Of a stretch of DNA of 64,000 nucleotides, positions 18,684 through 29,020 are shown one piece after another (the first letter of the stretch is position 1; every line of letters starts with the position of its first letter). The stretch spans positions 25,402-89,401 of the forward strand of contig URQU01000002.1 of assembly GCA_900550055.1 (NCBI GenBank). Reading direction: 5' to 3'. Position numbers and translations under genes: made by a program. Under the pieces are notes generated by a model. The model was given only the letters and a program-made list of their open reading frames with translations, made no database searches and had not been told where the DNA came from. The DNA is from an uncultured Coriobacteriaceae bacterium (lineage in GTDB: Bacteria > Actinomycetota > Coriobacteriia > Coriobacteriales > Eggerthellaceae).

Positions 18684-18715
18684 GCTCATATATACGGAAA
18701 TGGAAGTGTTTGAAC

Positions 18716-19471
18716 ATGCCGAGCATCGATCTCAACTCCGACCTGGGAGAAAGCTTCGGGCGATACACGCTCGGGCTTGACGATCAGGTCATCCCGCTGG
18801 TTTCCAGCGTCAACGTGGCGTGCGGCATGCACGCCGGAGACCCGGCGGTCATGCGCCGCACCGTCAAGCTTGCCGCCGACGCGGGCGTGGCCGTGGGCGC
18901 GCACCCGGGCTACCCCGACCTGCAGGGCTTCGGCCGCCGCGACATCGCCATGTCGCCCGACGAGGCCTACGACTACATCCTGTACCAAATCGGCGCGCTG
19001 CAGGCCTTCTGCCACGCCACCGGCGCGCGCATGCACCACGTGAAGCCGCACGGCCAGCTGTACAACCGCGCCGCCGTGGACCCGGAGCTTGCCCGTGCCG
19101 TGGCCGCCGCCGTGAAGGACGCCAACCTGGACCTGGTGCTGGTGGGCCTGGCGAACAGCGAGCTCATCCGCGCGGGCCAGGCGGAGGGCATCCGCACCGC
19201 GCAGGAGTTCTTCGCCGACCGCAACTACACCGACGAGGGCCTGCTGGTGTCGCGCAAGCTCCCCGACGCCGTCATCACCGATGAGGACTTCGCCGTGGCG
19301 CGCGTGGTGCGCGCTGTGAAGGAGGGCACCATCGAGTCGGCATCGGGCAAGCTGATCACCGTGAAGCCCGACACCATCTGCATCCACGGCGACAACGTTC
19401 ACGCTCTCGAGTTCGCCGGCAAGATCCGCACCGCGCTGACCGAGGCCGGCGTCGAGGTGAAGCCCGTGTAG
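18716..19471 (+). CDS. pxpA: 5-oxoprolinase subunit PxpA (LamB/YcsF family)
   Basis: 251-residue LamB/YcsF-family TIM-barrel-like protein, third subunit of the 5-oxoprolinase complex. It begins with the diagnostic MPSIDLNSDLGESFGRY. It also carries SSVNVACGMHAGDP, GAHPGYPDLQGFGRR, MHHVKPHGQLYN and ICIHGDNVHA, the conserved metal/substrate pocket residues of the family. I start at 18716 rather than further upstream because family members begin at this methionine. It is the last gene of the operon and is followed by a bidirectional terminator. Confidence 0.94.
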   Translation: MPSIDLNSDLGESFGRYTLGLDDQVIPLVSSVNVACGMHAGDPAVMRRTVKLAADAGVAVGAHPGYPDLQGFGRRDIAMSPDEAYDYILYQIGALQAFCHATGARMHHVKPHGQLYNRAAVDPELARAVAAAVKDANLDLVLVGLANSELIRAGQAEGIRTAQEFFADRNYTDEGLLVSRKLPDAVITDEDFAVARVVRAVKEGTIESASGKLITVKPDTICIHGDNVHALEFAGKIRTALTEAGVEVKPV

Positions 19472-19620
19472 CAGCGGGGCTGCGGGCCGTGAGCGAGGCA
19501 GCGACGCGGAGCTGCTGCGGGGCTGCGCAATGAAGCCGCAGAGCAACCGCAGGGCCGAGCAGCTGCGAAGCCAGGCACAGCGCCGCGAGACGGCAACAAC
19601 CCACAGCATAGCGAAACGCG

Positions 19621-19650
19621 AAGGGGGCCGGGTATCAACCCGGCCCCCTT
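19621..19650. terminator. Bidirectional terminator between pxpA and the giant adhesin
   Basis: Twelve-base perfect stem AAGGGGGCCGGG/CCCGGCCCCCTT with a 6-base loop, between convergent genes. The strand ends are T-rich (CTTCTT) on plus. Confidence 0.8.
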
Positions 19651-19724
19651 CTTGCGTCCCGCCGCCGCCCTATGCAGGTGCGACGGCGGGTTTCCGTATC
19701 CGGCCTTCGCCGGGTTCGGCTGCG

Positions 19725-22700
19725 CTAGCGCTTAGCACGACGACGCATGATGATCAGCGCCGCGATGGACGCCGCGCCCGCCAGGGCCACTGCCGCAAGC
19801 GGCAGGACCAGGGCAAGCTTGTCATCGCCCGTCTGCGTCAGAACCTTGCCGACCAGCCCGCTCGGCGAGAAGGTCTTGCCGCCGGGCTGCGTGGGCTGCG
19901 CGGGCGCCGGAGGCTCGGCGTAGGTGTTCGTGAACGCGAGCACGTCGGCATCGCCTGCCACCGTTGCGTTCAAGTGGCCGAGCCCGTCATCGACGACCGT
20001 CACGGTCACCTTGTACGCGCGCTTGTCGTACGTCACGTTCGCCTGCGCATCGTCGAGCTCGGTGAGCGCGAACTCGTACGTGCCGGGCTTGTCGAACGTC
20101 AACGCCGGGAAGGCGATCTTGCCGTCGGCGGCGTTCTTCGCCTTAAGCTCGGTGCCGTCGGCCGCGGTCAGCACGAACGTGAACTGCCCGTCCTCAAGGT
20201 TCTTGCCCACCAGCGTCTTGGAGGCGCCGATAGTCACGGTCGTGGGCGTTGCCTGATAGGCGTTGGCGAAGGTCGCCTCGCGCGCGCCTTCCAGCGCATG
20301 GGCCACGCTGAGCGTGCCGTCGCCGTTGTCCTTCACCGTGGTAACCACGGTGTACGTCGCGCCGTCGTAGGTCACGCCGTTGGCGACGGTGCCGCCCCCG
20401 ACCTCGTGCAACGTGTAGCGATGCGTGCCGGGATACGTGTACTTCACCGCGCTCAGCGTCACGGTGCCGTCGGCGGCGTTAACGCCGGTCGCCACCACAT
20501 CTCCGCGCTCGAGCAGCTCGAACGCGAACTCGCCGGCGGCCATATCGCGGCCCGTCAGCGTCTTGGTCACCGTCACCTGGTCGGTCACGCTGGAGTTAGC
20601 AGGCTCCACCGTGTAGGTGTTGGCGAAGGAGAACGCCGGGGTTGCCGCATCGCCTTGGCGCTCGACCGTCAGCTTGCCGGCGCCGTCGTCGGTCACCTTG
20701 AAGCTGACCGTCTTGGTCGCTACGGCGTCGTTGGTCACGCCGGGCACGGATCCGCTCTCCGTCACCTTATAGGTGAACACGTGGGAACGGGGCTTGCCGG
20801 ATTCGGGCTCCGGGTTAGTCGGCTGATCGGCCGGCTGGTTGCCGGGGGCAACCTCGTCGACCGTGCCGTTGTCGGTATCGGGAGCCGCTACGGCACCCGC
20901 ACCCTGCCCGTCGCCTGCCGCGGGCTTGTCGCCCTCGTCAGCGGCAGCAGGCTTGTCGCCGTCATCGGCAGCCTGGGCGGAAGCGTTATCCGCATCCGCG
21001 GCAGCCTTCGATGCATCGGCATCAGCTACCTTCGCGGCACCCGCTTCGGCCTTGTCGGCATTCGCGATAGCCGTCTGGTCGTTCACGCCCAGGGCGCGGT
21101 TGAGGTCGTCCAACGTGAACGTGATGGAGCCGAAGTCCACGTTGCCGTCCGCCGTGTTCTTGGCGGTGGTGCGCTCGGGCATGGGAGCGGCCGCATCGTC
21201 GGAGGTCACCGTGAAGGTGAACTTGCCCTCGATGGAGGCCGGGGCAAGCCCGGGTGCCGCCTGCAGCATCTTCTTGCCGGACAGGCCCACCTGCACCGGA
21301 TCGCCCGTGGAGTACGTGTTCTCGAACTTCAGGCCATCGCCCAGGTTCGCCGTTGCCGTAAGCGAGCCATCGCCGTTATCGACGACCGTCACCGTGAACG
21401 AGATCTGCTGCGTCTTCGGCGTGATACCCTGGTTAGCCAGGCCATCAGTCTTCTCGTAAGCCAGGTAGTTCACCTTCCACGAGATGACTCCCTTGTCGGA
21501 GGTCCTGGAGGCGTTTCCGTCCTTCACCAGGCCCTCAAGCATCTCGGTGGTGTAGTGAAGGCCGTCGAACGTCACGGCGCCATCGGCCGCGTTCTCGGCC
21601 GTCCGCAGGTCGTCCCCACCCGTTGCGTACTTCACCGCGAAGGTGAACTCGCCGGCGGAAAGCGGACGTCCCGTGAGCGCCTTGGTCGCCGTCACTTGAG
21701 CGGCCGCACCGCCCGGATTGTCGGTAGAGGCGGCATACGCGTTGGCGAAGGGAACCACCGCAGGGCCCGTACCGGCAGCAGACGGATCTGCGCCGTACAC
21801 GTACGTCTTGTCGCCCTTAGGTCCGGCCACCACGGTCTTGACCGTCAACGCGGCCTTCTCCGGGTTGTCCTCGACCGTCACCGTTACCGTGTACTCCGTC
21901 GTGTCGTAGGTGTAGCCGTTAACCTTTTCGCCTACCACCTCGACCACCTTATAGGTATACGTCTTGCCCACGTCGCTCTGACGCAGGACCACGTGCTGCT
22001 CGCCCAGCGCGGATTTCACGGCTTGCACGCCATCGGTAGCTGCGGGCATGGCGATCTCGGCACCCTCCAGCGGCAGGCCCAGCGCGTACGCCGACGCCTC
22101 GTCACCAGGAGTCACCTTGATGGCGAACTGACCCTCGGTCATATCGCGGCCGGTCAGGGTCTTGGCCACGTTCAGGCCGCCCGCCGTCGTGTAATCGATT
22201 TCAGCAGCGTAGCGGTTCACGAACCTGGTGTTCTCCGCAACTGCAGAGGCCTTGAGCGTACCGGAACCGTCGTCGGACACGGTCACCTTGATGGTGGCCA
22301 CGTTGTCGTCGTACTGGATACCCGGCAGCTTATGGCCGTCGGCGGGCACGACCTCGCGCACCTCGTAGGTGAACGTGCGCTTATGGTCAGGCTCGGCCTT
22401 CACCATATCGGACGTGAACGTGATGGCCCCGAACCCGAAGCCCTCCGCGTTCGCCTTGGTCACCGTCGCGCTGGTCACATCGTTGCCTGCGGCGTCCTTG
22501 GGCAGCGGACCGCCATCAAGCGCCTTCAGCTCGAACGTGAACTCGTCGGAGTCAATCCAATCGCGACCCTCGAGCACCTTGTTCAGGCCGGCGGCGGCAG
22601 TGTCGTAGCTGGTCGGGGTTGCCTGATAGCCGTTCACGAACGCCACGGTCGCGGAATCGACAACCTCCCCATCCAGTTTGGTGGTCAGCGTCAGATGCTT

Positions 22701-25700
22701 GTCATCATCGTCGCTCATGCCCACCGTGATCTCGAGCGTATGCACGCTGTCGTCATAGGTGACGCCGGGCTTAGCATCGGCGGGCACAACCTCGCGCACT
22801 TCGTATGCGAACGTCTTGCCGATATCGGCTTGCGTGAACGCGACGCCGTTCATCTTCGCCATATCGCACGCGACGCCATCGGCACGCGCAGCGTTGGTGA
22901 AGCTGCGGTCGGAATCTGCCAAGCGAGATTCGGCATCTTCCGCAGACACGGTATCGGATTTCACGCCATGGATGCTGAAGGAGAACTCATCAGCTGCCAT
23001 ATCGCGGCCGTTCAGCGTCTTCTGGACGGTGATGCCGGAGAACTGCGCATTCCGCTCGTACTTGTTCTCGAAATTCGCCGGCCCGTTGTCGTAGCTCACC
23101 TCGGCGACCAGCTTGCCCTTATGGTCATCGGTCACCGTGACCGTAACCTTGTGCACGTGGCGATCGAACACGATGCCGCCGGTTGCGGTGCCCGCTGCAT
23201 CAAGATCGTTGCCGCAGTACTTATCCTCCTGCACCGCGAACGAATACGTGCCGGGCTTCTTGAACGTCATCTCGCCAAAGGAGAACCTAGTCTCATCGCC
23301 CGCCTTCGCGCCGCTCACCACGGCTTCTTCGGCACCCTTCGGGATGATGATGCTGCCGTCGTCAATGGCCTTCTGCGTGGCGCCATCCGCCGCGCTCAGC
23401 TTGAAGCCGAACGCCTCGCCTTCCGCCATATCGCGGCCGGTCAGCACCTTGGTGCCGTGAATCGCCGTATCGCCCTCGAGCTTAGCGGAATCGGGTTTGT
23501 ACGAGTTATCGAAACTGAACATGGCGCCGGTAATCGGCTCTTCGCTATCGTTCTCGTAGTACCCGGCGCTCACTTTAAGTTCGCCGGCAACATCCTTGAT
23601 GGTCACCTTCGCGGTCCAAACCGTCCGATCGTACACCATACCCGCCGGGTCGAAGGTTTTGTCGTCCAGGACATCTCGCACAGCACGCCACTCGCCGTTG
23701 ACCTCGACCGCCTCGACGATCTTGTATTCGAAGGTAGCATCGGTCTCCCCGTAAGGAATATCGTTAAACGTGAACGTCGCCTGCGGGAACGCGATGCCGC
23801 CGCCTGCCTCGACCGTGGTCAGAACGCCGCGCCATTTATCGCGATCGACGCGCGTCGCGCCTCCGCCCTCGGGCAACGGCGCCTTGGCGTTGTCCGTGCA
23901 AACAATCACGTGGAACATGTCCAGTTTAAGGGGGTTCTCGCCCGTTGCGTCCGTATACGTCTTCGTTCCGCTGGGAGTCCACTTCACCTCAGAGGCGTTG
24001 TACTCGTTCACAAACTTTGCCGTATCGTCCTCGATGGGCTGCGGCTTCTCATATTTCACGCCGTCATCGCCTACCAGCTTCGTCATCTTAGACTCCACCG
24101 TCAGCGTACCATTGTGGTCCTTGTCGGTTACCGTCACGACGACCTGGTACAACGCCTGGGATGCGCTCACGCCGGGATTCAAAGTGCTGAGCGCCTCGGA
24201 CTCCCAAATCTCATACGTGTACGTGCCCGGCTTCGTGTAGCTGATGTCCTGGAACTGGAAGTGCACCTTTGTATCAGCTGGAGTACCATACGGCTGCGTT
24301 ACCTTGACACGCGTCTCGCCCAGGGTGTCGGTCGGCGGCATCGGCGCCTCAACGGACGTGTCGGCATCCTTCAGAATGAACGTGAACTCGTCGGTTTCAA
24401 GCCAAGCGCGTCCGGTCAGCACCTTCTCGCCCTTGAGGTACGTCTCGCCATCCAGCGTGCCGGATGCGGCGTACGTGTTCTTGTACGTTACCGCGCTCGT
24501 TTCCCCAGCGGCGATCTGGCCCTCCGCACCGGCGGCCTCTGCCGTGAAGCCGTCGCGCGACGTCTCGCTTACCTTATAGTCCCAGCCCGCGGAAAGCCCG
24601 TACACGTACAGGGTCTCGCCCGGCTTCAGGAAATGCTTCGCCTCGCCGTTCTGGCCGAACGCCAGCACGAACTTATTGCCTTGCTGCTCGCCGTTCGCGT
24701 TCTTCACCACGGCGTTGAAGCTCTTGCCGACGGCATCTTGCATGGCGATGGCGAACTCGAAGGATTCGTTCGCGAAATCAGCCGCGTTATACCCATCGGG
24801 CAGCTGCAGCTGCTTCGTCACCGTCAGCGTGCCGGGCACATCGACGCTCAGCTTGCCGTTATTGCCCAGATGGGCGTTGATGAGCGTTTCCGCGGAAGAC
24901 TGCTCGATGCCGCTCCACTTCGGGTTCAGAACGTCCGTGGCCGTGGCCGTGCGGTTCTCTTCCTTGACCTTGTGCAGTTCGTTAATGTAGGTCAAACGCG
25001 GCGTGCCGGACTTGAAGTAACAGGCACCCGTGGAGGAATCCTTGCCGATAGCGCCCTCGACCTTCTCAGCGGCATCGCCGGGGAAGGACACATGCTCGGT
25101 CTTCGCGACGGGCTTGCCGCCTTCCATGGCGTAGTAGCTGTGCTTGTAGTAGTACGTGGAACCCTTCTCTACCGACTTCGCAGGAATAGTGCACGCCTGG
25201 TCGGTGTAGATGGGCGTGTCCTGCGTGAAGTAATAGTAGCTATTGCCCGCTGCCGGCTGGAACGTGGCGACCACGTCGCCCGTTTCCTTGCCGGTCCACT
25301 TGTTGGCATAGAAGTTCACCTTGCCTGTTGCGTCGGTGTTCTTCTCCATATACGCCTTCATGGCGTCATCGGGATTCTCCAGCAGATCGAGCGCCGCCGG
25401 CTTCACGCCGGAGGAGTACAGCACCGAGATCGGCGCGGTGTCCGAGACGCTCATGGTATCCTTCGCCAGGTCGATGGCGAAGTTGCGCAGCGGAATCAAG
25501 GACGCGGGCACCTTCACCTGCACCTTGTCGCCCACCGCAGCATCGCTCGCACGCGTGACGGTGATCACGATGTCCTTCAGGTCGGCAGCAGCCAAGCCGG
25601 AATGCACGTCACCGCTGAAATGGTACGTGTCGACGGTTCCATTCGTGGTCTTGGACTTGCAGCCGTACACTGTTCCGTTGTACACGAGCTTGGACAGGTC

Positions 25701-26930
25701 GGTAACCTGCATGTAATCGCCCAGCTGATCGTCAAAGGTGATGTAGCCGGTCTCGTGCTCGAAGCCTTCGCTCGTCTCCGTCGGATAGCCGGCGCCCGTC
25801 GAGATCTCCTTGGAGATGTCGTCGAACACGCGCTTCAACTCGTCGGCGTTGGTCGCGCTCTTGTAGAACGCGGCGTCTTTACCGTCGGAGCCCTTCGCGC
25901 GGTCGCCGAAGCTCCATTTGTATTCGCCCGACCACCAACTCGTTTTCTCATATGAATACGTCGCAGACGGGTAGTTGCTCGACACGGCATGCATGAACTT
26001 GTTCTCATTGGAAACGTCATCGGGATCAGGATACTTGGCCGGATCTGCGCCCTCGAAGATGCCGATGGAGTACACCGCAGCACCCGCATCCTTCATATCC
26101 TTAGCGTGCCCAACGGCGCTCGAGGCGACGTCCGGAGAGAAATCGCTATATTCCGTCGGCGTGCCATCGGTGAAGAAGATGACGACCTTCTTGGCATCGG
26201 AACGACCAGAGGTCTGATCCTTCGCAAGCTCCAAGCCTGCGGCAGCATTCGTTGCGCCGGCTGGCTTGATAGCGTTCACTTGAGACGAGAAGTCGCTTTT
26301 CGTATCGTTGGTGCACGGAGCCAGCGTCTTCATCACCTGACTGTAGTTGTACCAATGTCCGCCATCGCGATACCTGTCGTTGCCGACACTCTCGGTCTTG
26401 GTTCCAGCGAACTTCACGATGGAGACCTGATGCTGCTTGGCGGCATCCTTGACCGTCGCGTTCTGCTTGGCGATCTCGTCGATGAACGAGTTCGCCGCGC
26501 TCTTGAGCGCATCGATACGCTTCGTCGTGTCGCCGCCTCCCATGGGGTCGTCCATCGACCCGGAGGCGTCGAGCACCAACACGATGTCAAGCGGCGTGGT
26601 CGCCGTATCGGACAGGTTCGAAGTGGACGACAGCGCCGTGAGCGCGGTCAGGAAGTCTGCACCGTTCTCCTTGGATATGGTGACGCCGTTCTTGCTAATC
26701 TCGCCATCTGACACGGTCTTGTCGGTCCAGATGCGCCCGACGCTCGACGTATCATTCTCGATAAGCCCCTGCCAATCCCAAATGGTCGAGGGGTCCGTGA
26801 CAGCGGTCTTATTGCCGCTGTACGTTGTCGCCGACGAGTCTTCCGCGAACGCCGCGCCGCCGAACAGCGGCGACAACGCAAGCACCAGCACGGCGGCTAA
26901 CGCTGCCTTGAAACGCTTCGTCGATTTCAT
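19725..26930 (-). CDS. Giant sortase-anchored VWA and pilin-repeat adhesin
   Basis: 2401-residue surface protein. The start at 26930 has GGAGG seven bases upstream and opens a classic signal peptide (MKSTKRFKAALAAVLVLAL, cleaved near AFAED); the frame is open further upstream. A von Willebrand A domain (about 113-370) carries the MIDAS motif DASGS at 121-125. About eleven beta domains of the Spy0128/FctA pilin type follow, most opening with a K-x-LTGRDM-x-x-x-EF block and closing with F-x-N-x-Y. These usually form internal Lys-Asn isopeptide bonds. One late domain contains an Ala/Asp-rich insertion (about 95 residues, near 20800-21090). The C-terminus has LTQTGDD (from 2364), a hydrophobic helix and RRRAKR. 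It resembles a pilus-tip or fibrillar adhesin. The divergent LuxR-type gene may regulate it. Confidence 0.9.
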   Translation of the reverse strand: MKSTKRFKAALAAVLVLALSPLFGGAAFAEDSSATTYSGNKTAVTDPSTIWDWQGLIENDTSSVGRIWTDKTVSDGEISKNGVTISKENGADFLTALTALSSTSNLSDTATTPLDIVLVLDASGSMDDPMGGGDTTKRIDALKSAANSFIDEIAKQNATVKDAAKQHQVSIVKFAGTKTESVGNDRYRDGGHWYNYSQVMKTLAPCTNDTKSDFSSQVNAIKPAGATNAAAGLELAKDQTSGRSDAKKVVIFFTDGTPTEYSDFSPDVASSAVGHAKDMKDAGAAVYSIGIFEGADPAKYPDPDDVSNENKFMHAVSSNYPSATYSYEKTSWWSGEYKWSFGDRAKGSDGKDAAFYKSATNADELKRVFDDISKEISTGAGYPTETSEGFEHETGYITFDDQLGDYMQVTDLSKLVYNGTVYGCKSKTTNGTVDTYHFSGDVHSGLAAADLKDIVITVTRASDAAVGDKVQVKVPASLIPLRNFAIDLAKDTMSVSDTAPISVLYSSGVKPAALDLLENPDDAMKAYMEKNTDATGKVNFYANKWTGKETGDVVATFQPAAGNSYYYFTQDTPIYTDQACTIPAKSVEKGSTYYYKHSYYAMEGGKPVAKTEHVSFPGDAAEKVEGAIGKDSSTGACYFKSGTPRLTYINELHKVKEENRTATATDVLNPKWSGIEQSSAETLINAHLGNNGKLSVDVPGTLTVTKQLQLPDGYNAADFANESFEFAIAMQDAVGKSFNAVVKNANGEQQGNKFVLAFGQNGEAKHFLKPGETLYVYGLSAGWDYKVSETSRDGFTAEAAGAEGQIAAGETSAVTYKNTYAASGTLDGETYLKGEKVLTGRAWLETDEFTFILKDADTSVEAPMPPTDTLGETRVKVTQPYGTPADTKVHFQFQDISYTKPGTYTYEIWESEALSTLNPGVSASQALYQVVVTVTDKDHNGTLTVESKMTKLVGDDGVKYEKPQPIEDDTAKFVNEYNASEVKWTPSGTKTYTDATGENPLKLDMFHVIVCTDNAKAPLPEGGGATRVDRDKWRGVLTTVEAGGGIAFPQATFTFNDIPYGETDATFEYKIVEAVEVNGEWRAVRDVLDDKTFDPAGMVYDRTVWTAKVTIKDVAGELKVSAGYYENDSEEPITGAMFSFDNSYKPDSAKLEGDTAIHGTKVLTGRDMAEGEAFGFKLSAADGATQKAIDDGSIIIPKGAEEAVVSGAKAGDETRFSFGEMTFKKPGTYSFAVQEDKYCGNDLDAAGTATGGIVFDRHVHKVTVTVTDDHKGKLVAEVSYDNGPANFENKYERNAQFSGITVQKTLNGRDMAADEFSFSIHGVKSDTVSAEDAESRLADSDRSFTNAARADGVACDMAKMNGVAFTQADIGKTFAYEVREVVPADAKPGVTYDDSVHTLEITVGMSDDDDKHLTLTTKLDGEVVDSATVAFVNGYQATPTSYDTAAAGLNKVLEGRDWIDSDEFTFELKALDGGPLPKDAAGNDVTSATVTKANAEGFGFGAITFTSDMVKAEPDHKRTFTYEVREVVPADGHKLPGIQYDDNVATIKVTVSDDGSGTLKASAVAENTRFVNRYAAEIDYTTAGGLNVAKTLTGRDMTEGQFAIKVTPGDEASAYALGLPLEGAEIAMPAATDGVQAVKSALGEQHVVLRQSDVGKTYTYKVVEVVGEKVNGYTYDTTEYTVTVTVEDNPEKAALTVKTVVAGPKGDKTYVYGADPSAAGTGPAVVPFANAYAASTDNPGGAAAQVTATKALTGRPLSAGEFTFAVKYATGGDDLRTAENAADGAVTFDGLHYTTEMLEGLVKDGNASRTSDKGVISWKVNYLAYEKTDGLANQGITPKTQQISFTVTVVDNGDGSLTATANLGDGLKFENTYSTGDPVQVGLSGKKMLQAAPGLAPASIEGKFTFTVTSDDAAAPMPERTTAKNTADGNVDFGSITFTLDDLNRALGVNDQTAIANADKAEAGAAKVADADASKAAADADNASAQAADDGDKPAAADEGDKPAAGDGQGAGAVAAPDTDNGTVDEVAPGNQPADQPTNPEPESGKPRSHVFTYKVTESGSVPGVTNDAVATKTVSFKVTDDGAGKLTVERQGDAATPAFSFANTYTVEPANSSVTDQVTVTKTLTGRDMAAGEFAFELLERGDVVATGVNAADGTVTLSAVKYTYPGTHRYTLHEVGGGTVANGVTYDGATYTVVTTVKDNGDGTLSVAHALEGAREATFANAYQATPTTVTIGASKTLVGKNLEDGQFTFVLTAADGTELKAKNAADGKIAFPALTFDKPGTYEFALTELDDAQANVTYDKRAYKVTVTVVDDGLGHLNATVAGDADVLAFTNTYAEPPAPAQPTQPGGKTFSPSGLVGKVLTQTGDDKLALVLPLAAVALAGAASIAALIIMRRRAKR

Positions 26931-27433
26931 ATCCTCGCCTCCTTCCACCGCATCGCGGCCTTCCATATCCCCTCGCGCTTGCATATGCGCGCGCTCGGGC
27001 TTTTCCGGTACCCTGACGTCTTCATGGGCCCGCTCCTTCCCGCACGGTTCTCCCCATGCCATGGCGCCCCGCCGACGTCGGCATTTCCCCACCAATCGTC
27101 GAACGCGCGCACAGCCCGAAACCGCGCATCGCACCAGCGGCGCAGACGGCGTTTAGCCGTTGCACCTCCTGGTCACATCATCGCCAAAGGGGGACACATG
27201 GAACTACGCCGTATATGCGAACGTGCGACCCGGCTATTCCGTTTTCGCAGGTGGGCGAAGGGGCGTCAGGGGGTCGTATAAACGACCCCCATGGACAATA
27301 CGGTCAAACTATGAACGCTCCCCGAGAACTCGCGTCCAAAGTTAGCCATCTGGGGGAAATTGAAAAACGAAGGAAATGCAGCATGGGATACAATAAAGAA
27401 AAGGGCATAGACACACCTGGAAGGAGGGGCGCG
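26931..27433. other. Divergent control region between giant adhesin and LuxR-type regulator
   Basis: 503 bases without a supportable gene. A perfect 8-base hairpin GGGGGTCG/CGACCCCC with TATAAA in the loop lies at 27269-27290. The regulator's AAGGAGGGG ribosome-binding site is at 27421-27429. The adhesin leader on the minus strand is about 200 bases or more. I see no known riboswitch. Confidence 0.45.
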
Positions 27434-29020
27434 ATGGGCAACGCGAAACGCGAAAATAGACTGCTGTTTTGCGCGCTTGCGTTGTTCTTCTTCGTGTTCC
27501 TCGAGTCCACCCTGTTCTTCCAAGCCAACCTAGCTCAACCTGGAGGGCATGGTCCTTTCCTCTCGCAGTTCCCTATCCAAGGTGCCAGCACCCTGGGCCT
27601 GCTGGCCTTTCCCCTTAAAAACCGTTTGGTAGGCGAAAAGGGCCGACCAATGTTCATGGGGGCCGTTACCGTCCTTGGGGTCGCATGCCTCATTGGAATC
27701 GCCTTCGCATCATCGCCGCTGGTGATCGCGTGCACGGGCGCGGTAGGGTTCTTCCTCATCGGGCTTGCGGGCGGCACCGTGTACTGGGCAACGTGCGTGA
27801 GGTCGCGCAGCATCACGCGGTTCGCAACGCTGATCGGCGGCAGCCACGCGCTTGGCGTGCTCGCACAGATCCCCTTGCTCGGGTTTACGTCGAACCACCT
27901 GGTCGAAGCCGTCGTGCTTTCCGCGGGTATCATCGCCCTCGGCGCGATCAATGCGCGCATATGGCCGCTCCGATCCGCGCTCACAGACTTTTCTGCGAAG
28001 AGAACAGGGCGCGGAAGGAACCACCTCAAGAGCAGCGAACTTGCCGGCTGGCGACTTGATCACCTGACCCCTCGCACCGCCGTCATCGTGATTTTCGCCT
28101 TGGTGCTGCTTTTCTCCGTGCTGTTCAACACGCTCTACACCTTTATAGACATTGGCTCGCCCTGGACCAGCCAATACACCAACATAACGCCGCGCGTCCT
28201 GATGGCAGTCGGAGGCTTCACCGGCGGCGTGATGTTCGACCTGCACCGGGCGCGTTACCTGGGCATCGCCATGTTCTGGATGATGCTGCTCTCGGTCGGC
28301 GCAATGCTCTGGGTGGAGGCGGGCGGGCCGTACGTTGTCGGAGAGGTCGTCTACTTCCTGGGCTCGGGCGTGTTCATGACGTTCTACACCACGGTGTTCG
28401 TCTGGATAGCGCAGTTCCTGCGCGCACCCGACCTGTGGTGCAGCATGGGGCGAGCGCTCAACAACGTGACCGCCATCGCGATCGGCGCACCTGCGCTGCT
28501 GGTGATCAACCTGATGAGCCCCATAGCCGTTGTCGTGCTGCTGGTCCCCCTGATCATCGGCATCAACGCACTGCTCTTCGCCGCCGGCATGCTGGACCTG
28601 CATCCACGCCCGAGGGCCGACGAAGCCGCAGGGCGCACCGGGCAGCAAGTCGGCGCTCCCGGTTCCGCCGACAACATCACGCCTGTTCAAGCGGCAATAA
28701 GCGAGCGCATGCCTGTTGCCAGCGAAGCCGCACATGGCATCGCCAATGGCGACATGCCCGTCCAATCGGCAGCAACCGATCATGCACCGGAAGCCGCCAT
28801 CGACCCCGAATCGCACCTTGCGGATTTCGCCGGCCGTTTCTCGCTCACGCCGCGCGAGACCGAGGTGCTTGCCACCGTCACCGCCGACGAGCGTCCGCTC
28901 AAGCATGTGGCAGCGGACATGGGTATCTCCCTGCGCGTACTCCAGCGGCACCTGACCTCGCTGTATCAGAAGACCGGCACGCAATCCCGCGTCGGCCTCA
29001 CGAAGCTGTTCTGGGAATAG
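27434..29020 (+). CDS. LuxR-type regulator with multi-spanning membrane domain
   Basis: 528-residue protein. The first 390 residues form about 12 hydrophobic helices resembling an MFS-like fold. A variable linker (about 395-460) is followed by a C-terminal LuxR/GerE helix-turn-helix starting at FSLTPRETEVLATV and running through ISLRVLQRHLTSLYQKTG. Membrane-bound LuxR proteins of this shape are strongly expanded in Eggerthellaceae and often lie beside the genes they control. I start at ATG 27434 because AAGGAGGGG precedes it; the open frame continues upstream. It is transcribed away from the giant adhesin, which makes the adhesin its likely target (inference). The signal sensed is unknown. 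Confidence 0.88.
   Translation: MGNAKRENRLLFCALALFFFVFLESTLFFQANLAQPGGHGPFLSQFPIQGASTLGLLAFPLKNRLVGEKGRPMFMGAVTVLGVACLIGIAFASSPLVIACTGAVGFFLIGLAGGTVYWATCVRSRSITRFATLIGGSHALGVLAQIPLLGFTSNHLVEAVVLSAGIIALGAINARIWPLRSALTDFSAKRTGRGRNHLKSSELAGWRLDHLTPRTAVIVIFALVLLFSVLFNTLYTFIDIGSPWTSQYTNITPRVLMAVGGFTGGVMFDLHRARYLGIAMFWMMLLSVGAMLWVEAGGPYVVGEVVYFLGSGVFMTFYTTVFVWIAQFLRAPDLWCSMGRALNNVTAIAIGAPALLVINLMSPIAVVVLLVPLIIGINALLFAAGMLDLHPRPRADEAAGRTGQQVGAPGSADNITPVQAAISERMPVASEAAHGIANGDMPVQSAATDHAPEAAIDPESHLADFAGRFSLTPRETEVLATVTADERPLKHVAADMGISLRVLQRHLTSLYQKTGTQSRVGLTKLFWE

Noticed and set aside
19530..25955. A 2141-codon open frame on the plus strand, antisense to the giant adhesin
   Set aside because: It is an antisense shadow produced by strong GC-rich codon bias in the repeats. 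The translation is Arg/His/Val/Gly-rich with no family features, while the minus strand encodes clear signal, VWA, pilin and sorting motifs.
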